47,372 nt of DNA, from contig JANXXI010000321.1 in NCBI GenBank assembly GCA_025350695.1, positions 1 through 47,372 on the forward strand. Direction: 5' to 3'. A model generated the notes under the pieces. That model was given only the letters and a program-made list of their open reading frames with translations. It was not told the DNA's origin and did not search any database. This stretch comes from Acidobacteriota bacterium (GTDB lineage Bacteria; Acidobacteriota; Terriglobia; Bryobacterales; Bryobacteraceae). The stretch's first letter is position 1. The number at the start of each line of letters is the position of its first letter. Below, in pieces: positions 41,562 through 47,372 of this stretch. Both the position numbers and the translations under genes were made by a program.

Positions 41562-42128
41562 ATGCGCATAGGAATCAATCTTGCCACGGAGCCATTCCGC
41601 CGGGAACGCGCGGTGCTGATTGCGTCGGCCATCGTTAGCGGTTTGATGCTCGCTTCGTTTGCCATGCTCAGCTTGCTGGTTTGGCACGAACACCAGGCAA
41701 AGGACGAAGCACGGGGCGCGGTCACCGGGCTTGAAAAGCAGATCGCGCTTGTGGATCAGGATCAATCGAAAGTGAACGGTGTGCTGCGTACTTCGGGCAA
41801 CACCGAAACCCTGGTGCGCAATCTGTTCTTGAACAACCTGATCGGCCGCAAGTCCATCAGTTGGACCCGTACTTTCGGCGATCTGGAACAGGTCATGCCC
41901 TATTCGGTGCGTCTGGTTTCAATCCGGCCCCAAGTCAACAATAGGAACGAAATTCAGTTGGATATGGTGGTGGGTTGCACGTCGGTTGAGCCCATCATCG
42001 ACCTCATCAAGCGTCTCGAAGCATCCCCCTTGTTTGGCGGCACCCAGGTGCATACTGCCCTGCCACCCAGCCAGAGCGAGCCGTTACTTCGCTATAGGAT
42101 CAGTGTGAATTATGCTCAAAAACTTTAA
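41562..42128 (+). CDS. pilN: PilN-like membrane protein
   Basis: A 188-residue bitopic protein starting MRIGINLATEPFRRERA; 'INLATEPF' resembles the PilN N-terminal 'INLLP' motif that docks into PilM. One membrane segment (about 22-42, 'LIASAIVSGLMLASFAMLSLLVW') is followed by a coiled-coil stretch and a ferredoxin-like periplasmic domain ('SWTRTFGDLEQVMPYSVRLVSIRPQ', 'LIKRLEASPLFGGTQV'). It overlaps the PilO-like gene by 17 nt. Confidence 0.88.
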   Translation: MRIGINLATEPFRRERAVLIASAIVSGLMLASFAMLSLLVWHEHQAKDEARGAVTGLEKQIALVDQDQSKVNGVLRTSGNTETLVRNLFLNNLIGRKSISWTRTFGDLEQVMPYSVRLVSIRPQVNNRNEIQLDMVVGCTSVEPIIDLIKRLEASPLFGGTQVHTALPPSQSEPLLRYRISVNYAQKL

Positions 42129-42735
42129 CTGGGCGGAATGGAAATCGGCGGTTTCGAGCCGCGGTGCAAGCTTTTGGGTTCGCGTCAGCATGGCCGTTCT
42201 CTTGGTGGCGAATTTGGTAATGGCCTACTTCGTCTTCTATCCCGTGGGTGGGACCTCTGAGGAGATGGAAGAAAAACGTCAGGCGTTGGTGACGCAGTTG
42301 CGCTCCAAACGCGTGGCCTTTGATCGATCGAAACTGATCAGCACCAAAGTGGAAAAAGGGCAAACCGACGGCGACCAGTTTCTGGGCAACTATTTTCTGG
42401 ACCGGCGCACGACGTATTCGACCGTTGTAAGCGAGTTGGCGTTGATGGCCAAAAACTCAGGCGTTCGCGCCAAGGAACAGGCCATGAATGAGGAGCCGAT
42501 TGAAGGGTCGGAAAGCCTGAGCATGCTGACCATCACCGGCAATTACGAGGGTACCTATCCTGACCTTCTGAAATTCGTGAACCAAATTGACCGTTACCCA
42601 CGTCTTTTGATTATTGAGCAGTTAACCGCCTCACCTCAGGCACAGACCGGTTTGCTGAGTGTTTCGATCAAAGTGAATACGTTCATCCAAGACTCGGGGA
42701 CTATGTTGTCGCAAGTGGCGACAGGGGAAAAATAA
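42112..42735 (+). CDS. pilO: PilO/GspM-like membrane protein
   Basis: A 207-residue bitopic protein with one membrane segment (about 25-44, 'VSMAVLLVANLVMAYFVFY'), a short coiled coil ('EEMEEKRQALVTQLRSKRVAFDR') and a periplasmic ferredoxin-like domain ('STVVSELALMAKNSGVRAKEQ', 'LTITGNYEGTYPDLLKFVNQIDRYPRLLIIEQLT'), as in PilO. It would pair with PilN in the alignment complex. Its last base is the first base of the next gene. Confidence 0.88.
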   Translation: MLKNFNWAEWKSAVSSRGASFWVRVSMAVLLVANLVMAYFVFYPVGGTSEEMEEKRQALVTQLRSKRVAFDRSKLISTKVEKGQTDGDQFLGNYFLDRRTTYSTVVSELALMAKNSGVRAKEQAMNEEPIEGSESLSMLTITGNYEGTYPDLLKFVNQIDRYPRLLIIEQLTASPQAQTGLLSVSIKVNTFIQDSGTMLSQVATGEK

Positions 42736-43451
42736 TGAAACTCGGAGCAGAACCAAAGCAAGTAGCGGCGCTGGCCGGCGTTCTCTGCCTCGGCGCTTAC
42801 TTCTATTTCACCAGCGGCCCGGATGTTCCAGCCGAGGCGAAGGGCCAACAGGCCAAGCGCGCTTCCGTTGTAGCCCCTTCCTCTTCGGCGCGTCAGGCGA
42901 CCCCGAAAGCAGCCATGGTGAAGCGAGCCAGCACAAGCCTGCAGGATTTCAAGCCATCGCTCAAACCTCCCAAGGATGGACTGGATGCGACCACTACGGA
43001 TCCTTCCCTAAGGTCGGACTTATTGGCAATGGTTCAAAAAGTAAATTTCACAGGCGGGAGCCGTAGCTTGTTTGACTTTGGCCAGACCTCGGTTATTAAG
43101 ACGAAGGAGAAAGATCCGCCCATCATTGAAGTGGGGGATCGCAGGGGAGAAATCGTGGAGCGGCTGCCTCCTCCGCCTGATGGGAACCTTACGCCAATCC
43201 CCGCGTCCAAAACGCCCGCGTCCAAAACGCCCATACCTCTGAAGTACTACGGCTTCCGTGGCAACCCTCAGCAAACCTCCAAGCGCGCATTCTTCCTCGA
43301 AGGCGACGACATCCGCATTGCCTCCGAAGGGGAACTCATCGGCAAGCGCTACAAGGTCGTAAGGATCGGCTTAACTTCGGCCGTTCTCGAAGACACGCAG
43401 CAGAGCTACGAACAAACGTTACCATTAGAAGAAGGCCAATTAGGGTCATGA
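42735..43451 (+). CDS. PilP/GspC-like periplasmic protein, copy A
   Basis: A 238-residue protein with an N-terminal membrane anchor ('QVAALAGVLCLGAYFYFTS', 9-27), a long disordered Ala/Pro/Lys linker and a C-terminal beta domain ('KTPIPLKYYGF...KRAFFLEGDDIRIASEGELIGKRYKVVRIGLTSAVLEDTQQSYEQTLPL', about 165-230). That domain resembles PilP/GspC homology-region domains, which link the inner-membrane complex to the secretin. The linker contains a tandem 15-bp repeat encoding ASKTP twice. It is followed by a close tandem copy. The PilP call rests on gene order and domain shape. Confidence 0.85.
   Translation: MKLGAEPKQVAALAGVLCLGAYFYFTSGPDVPAEAKGQQAKRASVVAPSSSARQATPKAAMVKRASTSLQDFKPSLKPPKDGLDATTTDPSLRSDLLAMVQKVNFTGGSRSLFDFGQTSVIKTKEKDPPIIEVGDRRGEIVERLPPPPDGNLTPIPASKTPASKTPIPLKYYGFRGNPQQTSKRAFFLEGDDIRIASEGELIGKRYKVVRIGLTSAVLEDTQQSYEQTLPLEEGQLGS
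43202..43231 (+). repeat. Tandem 15-bp direct repeat in PilP-like copy A
   Basis: CGCGTCCAAAACGCC occurs twice in a row (43202-43216 and 43217-43231), encoding PASKT-PASKT in the flexible linker. It is absent from copy B. Confidence 0.85.
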
Positions 43452-43494
43452 CCAACGGTGCCCACAACATCGAGCAGTTAATCGGAGGCCGGCA

Positions 43495-44202
43495 ATGAAA
43501 CTCGGCGCGGAACCGAAGCAAGTAGCGGCCTTGGCCGGTATTCTTTGCCTTGGCGCCTATTTCTATTTCACCAGCGGTCCCAATGTTCCACCGGATGCCA
43601 AGGGGCAACAGGCGAAGCGCACAGCCACCGTGCCACCTCCCTCGTCCGTCCGGCAACAGCCACCGAAAGCGGCTGCGGCGAAACGAGCCAGCACCAGCCT
43701 GCAGGATTTCAAGCCATCCCTAAAGCCGCCAAAGGAAGGGCTCGACCCCGCCACTGTCGATCCATCACTGCGTTCAGACCTACTGGCCAAGGTCCAAAAA
43801 GTAAATTTAGCGGGAGGAAACCGCAGCCTGTTTGATTTCGGGCAAGCTCCAATTCCGAAAGAACCGACCCCACCCAAAATCATTCCCAGCAAGAACCCGC
43901 TGGTAGACGCCGTCAAAGCTTCCCTCGGGGGACCACCCGCGCCCCCGGTTTCAGTTACGCCGCCGGCTCCCCCAAAGACGCCAATTCCGTTGAAGTATTA
44001 CGGCTTCCAGGGCGGCCCGCGGCAGGCATCGAAGCGCGCATTCTTCCTCGAAGGAGACGAAATCCGCATTGCCTCCGAAGGGGAACTCATCGGCAAGCGC
44101 TACAAGGTCGTGCGCATCGGCTTAACCTCGGCCGTGGTGGAAGACACGCAACAGAGCTATGAACAGACGCTTCCCTTAGAGGAAGTCCAGCAGGGCTCAT
44201 GA
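43495..44202 (+). CDS. PilP/GspC-like periplasmic protein, copy B (tandem duplicate)
   Basis: A 235-residue near-duplicate of the preceding gene. The anchor ('MKLGAEPKQVAALAG') and the stretch 'KRASTSLQDFKPSLKPPK' are shared exactly, and the C-terminal domain is shared almost exactly ('IRIASEGELIGKRYKVVRIGLTSAV'). The middle linker is different (Pro-rich 'GGPPAPPVSVTPPAPPKTPIP'). A 43-nt gap separates the copies, and ATG follows GGAGG. Such a duplication might give two alignment-complex variants or simply be a recent event. It overlaps the next gene by four bases. Confidence 0.86.
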   Translation: MKLGAEPKQVAALAGILCLGAYFYFTSGPNVPPDAKGQQAKRTATVPPPSSVRQQPPKAAAAKRASTSLQDFKPSLKPPKEGLDPATVDPSLRSDLLAKVQKVNLAGGNRSLFDFGQAPIPKEPTPPKIIPSKNPLVDAVKASLGGPPAPPVSVTPPAPPKTPIPLKYYGFQGGPRQASKRAFFLEGDEIRIASEGELIGKRYKVVRIGLTSAVVEDTQQSYEQTLPLEEVQQGS

Positions 44203-45449
44203 CAACCAGAACCGGCGGTTTACTTAAGAATCAACGACGCAAAAAGCAAGGCGGTTTCGCCCTTATCCTAGTGACGGTCATGGCCGCGGTCATCGCCATG
44301 ACGCTTTACATGGAGATGCCCCGTCTGATGTTCGAAAGCCAGCGCGCCAAAGAAGAAACCCTCGTGCAGCGCGCCAATCAGTATGTTCGCGCCGTGCAGT
44401 TGTTCCAACGAAAGCTAAAACGCTCCCCGCAAACTATTGACGATTTAGAGAATACCAATCAATTGCGCTTCTTACGTCGTCGCTATGTGGACCCGTTCAC
44501 CGGAAAAGACGATTGGCGCATCATCAAATCCGATGAGCTAGCAAAAAGAAAACAAAAGCAGGGTCAAAACGGGCAGCCCGGCGCTCCCGGAACCGATCCC
44601 AATGGAACCGGACTGGCCACCACAACCCCCGTCCCCATACCAACGCCAGAGCAGTTGTCCACTCTAACCGGGGTCGCTATCGCAGGGGGAGCTAGACGCG
44701 CAAGCGACCAACCGGGATTTCCTCGTCCAGGCGGCGATCCCAATCAAAACCCAAATCCCACGGATCCCAACGCTCCGCAGCCAAATCCCTATGGCCAGCC
44801 TCCTCAGCCCCCACAATACGGCCAGCCTGGACCAGTCGTCCAGGGCCAACCCGGATTTCCGGGCTCGAATATCCCCGCCGGATTCCTGCCCCCTGGCGTA
44901 GTGCAACCCGGTCAGCGACCCGCTCAGTTCCCCGGCTATCCCACCGGTGCGGCTAATTCGCAGTTTACTCCTCAGCCTTTTCAGCCCACACCTAACCAAC
45001 CTCAAACAGGATCACCGCCCCTTAGTACGCCGGATAACCCAGCCCTGGCGATGATCGGTCGAATCCTCACCACCCCTAATCCAAACGGCGCCCAAATTGC
45101 CCAGGCCGCCGCCGCTTCAGGGACTACGCAGATGGGTGTTGGTATCGTGGGAATCGCCAGCAAATACGACGCCGAAGGCATCAAGCGGATCAACGAAAAG
45201 TCCAACATCAAGGAATGGGAGTTCATCTACGACCAGACCCAGGATAAGAGCCTCCAAAAGCCAGGCGGTCCCAATCAAATTGGTACACCCATCGGCCAGA
45301 GCGGTAACAACTCCAATGGCCCTTCCAATAACAACGCAGGCAGCAACTCGACGGGATTTGGAGGCAATACAAATAACAATGGAGGGTTCGGGTCAAATTC
45401 CAGCGGGTTTGGCGGCACACCCACACCCACCAGGCCGCCAACGCGCTAG
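44199..45449 (+). CDS. Pseudopilin-like protein with long Pro/Gln/Asn-rich tail
   Basis: A 416-residue protein. The N-terminal 'KKQGGFALILVTVMAAVIAMTLYMEMPRLMFESQRAKEE' (16-54) is laid out like a type IV pilin/GspG-type helix after a GGF processing site, but lacks Glu5. 'VQRANQYVRAVQLFQRKLKRSPQTIDDLENTNQLRFLRRRYVDPFTGKDDWRI' (about 57-109) matches Acidobacteriota pseudopilin-like proteins annotated as T2SS proteins. Residues about 125-280 are Pro/Gln/Gly/Asn-rich low complexity, then a short ordered part ('MGVGIVGIASKYDAEGIKRINEKSNIKEWEFIYDQT') and an Asn/Gly-rich tail. Last gene of the assembly cluster. The low-complexity region is likely exposed. Confidence 0.85.
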   Translation: MTTRTGGLLKNQRRKKQGGFALILVTVMAAVIAMTLYMEMPRLMFESQRAKEETLVQRANQYVRAVQLFQRKLKRSPQTIDDLENTNQLRFLRRRYVDPFTGKDDWRIIKSDELAKRKQKQGQNGQPGAPGTDPNGTGLATTTPVPIPTPEQLSTLTGVAIAGGARRASDQPGFPRPGGDPNQNPNPTDPNAPQPNPYGQPPQPPQYGQPGPVVQGQPGFPGSNIPAGFLPPGVVQPGQRPAQFPGYPTGAANSQFTPQPFQPTPNQPQTGSPPLSTPDNPALAMIGRILTTPNPNGAQIAQAAAASGTTQMGVGIVGIASKYDAEGIKRINEKSNIKEWEFIYDQTQDKSLQKPGGPNQIGTPIGQSGNNSNGPSNNNAGSNSTGFGGNTNNNGGFGSNSSGFGGTPTPTRPPTR

Positions 45450-45521
45450 CCTCAGGTCGCCTCGATATTAATGTTTTTAGAAAAGTACTCTAAATCCTAA
45501 AGTAAATGGGGCAAGGGACGA

Positions 45522-45527
45522 TATAAT
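45522..45527 (+). promoter_or_regulatory. Possible -10 box (TATAAT) before metallophosphoesterase genes
   Basis: A perfect TATAAT in the 160-bp gap, 82 nt before the GTG at 45610. The sequence 17-18 nt upstream (around CCTAAA) is a poor -35 match. The gap otherwise shows no gene. Confidence 0.3.
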
Positions 45528-45609
45528 AGAAGCGAGGAAGATCGTTCTGTCTATTTCGACTGCCACTGGGGAGATTGCCCACTTCGTCCCTGAACTATCT
45601 GAAGCGCTT

Positions 45610-46743
45610 GTGGCATTAGTCTGCCACCAATTCCTGGCGTCTTGGCATAAGCAGTCAAAATCCGATAATTGGCTGACCCGCAACAAGCAGCTCGTTCAGT
45701 TCTTGATCCTCCTAAGCGCTGGATTAGCCTTCTTGGGACCCATCTTGCAACTGCATTTGATCTGGCGTTTCCTCCCGTCCAGCGCAATCACACATTGGAT
45801 CCGCGGAGTTTTGATGTTGTGGGCAATGGTCACCGTAGGGACAACCGTTGCCTTGGCTATCGCACGGCAAATGGAAAGGCGAACAAACACACCCCGCGAT
45901 TTCCATCCCGCCCGCCGCGTGTTCCTTCGTACGGTTCAAACCGCCTTGGTAGCCGCGCCTTCCATGGCCACCGGATTCGGTGTCTTTATCGAACGGCGCG
46001 ACCTTCGTCTTGTGACCCAGGATATGAAGATTCCCGGTTTGCCGCAAGATCTAAATGGCATGTTGATCACGCAGGTTTCCGACATCCATTTAAGCCCTTT
46101 CCTCAGTGAAAAGGAACTTGCCTACGCCATCGACATGGCTAACGAAACAAAGCCGAATCTTATAGTGGTCACCGGAGATTTGATTACTCGCGGCGGCGAT
46201 CCGCTCGACGCCTGCATCCGTCAACTTGGCAGGCTCAAAGCCGACCTGGGAGTACACGGCTGCAATGGAAATCATGAGGTCTACGCCAAGTGCGAGGAGT
46301 ATGTTGAGGCCGAATGCGCCAAGCGCGGCATTAATATGTTGCGGCAACGGAACCTGACTCTCACCCGCGGAAAGGCGAAGATCAATTTGGCCGGAGTAGA
46401 TTACCAGCCATCCTCCGTAACGAAGCTGGTTGGCGCCGGCCAGCTCCTGGACCCTTCGGCGAATTTCAATCTCCTGCTCTCGCACAACCCCGCTGTATTT
46501 GACGAAGCCACAAAGCAAGGATGGGATCTGACGCTGGCCGGGCACACCCACGGCGGACAAGTCTCGGTGGAGATTTTGCACCAGCACATGAACATCGCCC
46601 GCTTCTATACACCGTATACCTACGGTCCATACGAGCAAGGGAATTCCAGAATTTTCGTAACCCGCGGCATCGGAACGGTGGGGCTTCCCGCCCGTATCGG
46701 CGCACCGCCGGAAATCGCAGCCATCCGCCTGTGGTCTACTTAA
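45610..46743 (+). CDS. Membrane-anchored metallophosphoesterase
   Basis: A 377-residue protein: membrane segments at about 28-53 and 64-84, a third hydrophobic stretch after a twin-arginine-like 'ARRVFLRTVQTALVAAPSMATG', then a calcineurin-like phosphoesterase domain. Dimetal motifs are D158-x-H160 in 'QVSDIHLS', GD at 189-190 ('VVTGDLITRGGD'), GNHE 220-223, 'LLSHNP' and GHTHGG 311-316. It resembles YkuE/YaeI-type enzymes, some of which act on UDP-diacylglucosamine-like lipids; the substrate here is unknown. GTG at 45610 is the only upstream start found in frame. Its end overlaps the next gene by 13 nt. Confidence 0.9.
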   Translation: MALVCHQFLASWHKQSKSDNWLTRNKQLVQFLILLSAGLAFLGPILQLHLIWRFLPSSAITHWIRGVLMLWAMVTVGTTVALAIARQMERRTNTPRDFHPARRVFLRTVQTALVAAPSMATGFGVFIERRDLRLVTQDMKIPGLPQDLNGMLITQVSDIHLSPFLSEKELAYAIDMANETKPNLIVVTGDLITRGGDPLDACIRQLGRLKADLGVHGCNGNHEVYAKCEEYVEAECAKRGINMLRQRNLTLTRGKAKINLAGVDYQPSSVTKLVGAGQLLDPSANFNLLLSHNPAVFDEATKQGWDLTLAGHTHGGQVSVEILHQHMNIARFYTPYTYGPYEQGNSRIFVTRGIGTVGLPARIGAPPEIAAIRLWST

Positions 46744-47372
46744 TCCTTTCCGACATTCACGCCAATTGGGAAGCGCTCCAAGCCGTGTTGGACGCCGCAC
46801 AGGGTCAATACCAGACCGTGCTTTGCTGCGGCGATGTAGTCGGCTACGCAGCCGATCCGAATCCCGTCGCCGGGTGGGTGCGTGACAACGTACTTCAAAC
46901 CGTTCGCGGCAACCACGACAAGTTCTGTTCGGGAATCGAACCCATATTCGAGGTTTCATTTCTAGCCGAGCAAGCCGCCATTTGGACCCGATGCGAGCTG
47001 ACCGAGGGCAACCGCGCCTGGCTTGCCTCCCTGCCCCAAGGTCCTTTGGAAGTAGATGGTATGCGCATTCTTCATGGGTCAGTCCGCGACGAAGACGAAT
47101 ACATCGGAACGGTGGACGAAGCCCGGAACGTGCGGCATCTCCTCAAAGCTGACCTGCTGTTCTTCGGCCATACCCACCAGCAGGAAATCTACTATTGCCA
47201 TCGCAATGGCATCCGGCTCATTCCAGGCCCCCAGGCCTTCGAGTCGGAATTGGCTTGGAGCGTGGACGAAAAGTCATCTTGGCTGATCAACCCTGGCTCG
47301 GTAGGTCAACCACGAGATGGGGATCCGCGCGCCGCTTACGCCTTGTACGATACCTCGAATCGCCTATTAAGC
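46731..47372 (+). CDS. Metallophosphoesterase (YfcE-like), cut by right edge
   Basis: An open frame of 214 codons to the window edge, starting at a GTG at 46731 inside the end of the previous gene. It reads MVYLILSDIHANWEALQAVL and carries 'LCCGDVVGYAADPNPV', 'VRGNHDKFCSG', 'MRILHGSVRDEDEYIG', 'LLFFGHTHQQE' and 'INPGSVGQPRDGDPRAAYALYD', a complete set of dimetal-site motifs of the cytoplasmic YfcE-like/diadenosine-tetraphosphatase-like branch. Substrate unknown. Coupled translation with the membrane enzyme upstream is likely because of the 13-nt overlap. The C-terminus lies outside the window but most of the domain is present. Confidence 0.92.
   Translation, partial: MVYLILSDIHANWEALQAVLDAAQGQYQTVLCCGDVVGYAADPNPVAGWVRDNVLQTVRGNHDKFCSGIEPIFEVSFLAEQAAIWTRCELTEGNRAWLASLPQGPLEVDGMRILHGSVRDEDEYIGTVDEARNVRHLLKADLLFFGHTHQQEIYYCHRNGIRLIPGPQAFESELAWSVDEKSSWLINPGSVGQPRDGDPRAAYALYDTSNRLLS

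Noticed and set aside
46090-46959. 289-codon minus-strand frame across the two metallophosphoesterase genes
   Set aside because: Arg-rich, no domain, and it spans two plus-strand genes with full catalytic motifs.
47056-47286. 76-codon plus-strand frame near the right edge
   Set aside because: It lies in another frame of the YfcE-like metallophosphoesterase, which has continuous family motifs through this region.
1-47372. tRNA, rRNA, CRISPR arrays, insertion sequences, phage or integrase genes
   Set aside because: No cloverleaf-like sequence in the gaps, no regularly spaced repeats, and no transposase or integrase motifs in the real reading frames.

Overview
The window looks like chromosome from an Acidobacteriota bacterium of the Solibacter/Bryobacter kind; this is inferred from gene content, not from a marker gene. 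It carries two PSD1 cytochrome + DUF1501 gene pairs plus a third DUF1501 gene, Tat-type 'RRxFLG' oxidoreductase/isomerase-like proteins, sulfatase and alkaline-phosphatase superfamily enzymes, a hopanoid gene (hpnH), coproheme decarboxylase (hemQ), LolA, OmpH/Skp and a type IV pilus/type II secretion assembly cluster. Together these indicate a Gram-negative (diderm) cell of moderately high GC. No tRNA, rRNA, CRISPR array, transposase or phage gene was seen.

Layout. 1-2.9 kb: a DUF1501 gene cut by the left edge and its upstream PSD1 partner (minus strand). 2.95-7.2 kb: a long inverted repeat, then hemQ, a DUF2339 membrane protein and a Tat-exported sugar isomerase-like protein. 7.2-10.1 kb: a palindromic repeat, then a minus-strand operon running PIG-L-like protein, hpnH, a small protein of unknown function, OsmC. 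10.26-10.85 kb: a MazEF-type toxin-antitoxin pair. 10.9-12.5 kb: a PfkB kinase-rhomboid protease operon. 12.66-17.24 kb: two tandem paralogous APC permeases with C-terminal universal-stress (USP) domains. The second is preceded by a sequence with the conserved blocks of the ydaO/c-di-AMP riboswitch, followed by two mutually exclusive hairpins at the ribosome binding site. 17.24-21.6 kb (minus): a signal-peptide-bearing Hcp-like protein, DUF1501, RluB and a sulfatase. 21.67-23.2 kb: an SsuBC/TauBC-type ABC ATPase and permease without a binding protein, then a decayed PIN toxin gene. 23.7-28.35 kb (minus): the second PSD1 (with a LamG domain)/DUF1501 pair. 28.4-34.7 kb (minus): a PilZ-DnaJ fusion, a small membrane protein, OmpH/Skp, an alkaline-phosphatase-like enzyme, a DUF4920-like protein and a large TPR protein. 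34.8-37.1 kb: miaA, a small secreted protein with a structured leader and terminator, and VapBC. 37.15-45.45 kb: lolA followed by an ATPase/inner-membrane-platform cluster (GspF/PilC, GspE/PilB, PilM, PilN, PilO, two tandem PilP-like copies and a pseudopilin-like protein). 45.6 kb to the end: two overlapping metallophosphoesterase genes, the second cut by the right edge.

How genes may work together. The PSD1/DUF1501 pairs are co-transcribed, probably secreted partners of unknown substrate. The PilM-N-O-P-like set with PilB- and PilC-like proteins would form the cytoplasmic ATPase and alignment complex of a pilus or secretion machine whose secretin and main pilin lie outside the window. The most striking regulatory element is the candidate c-di-AMP riboswitch placed between two near-duplicate transporter genes. 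The encoded USP domains could also bind a nucleotide, so RNA-level and protein-level control may converge on the same transporter family.
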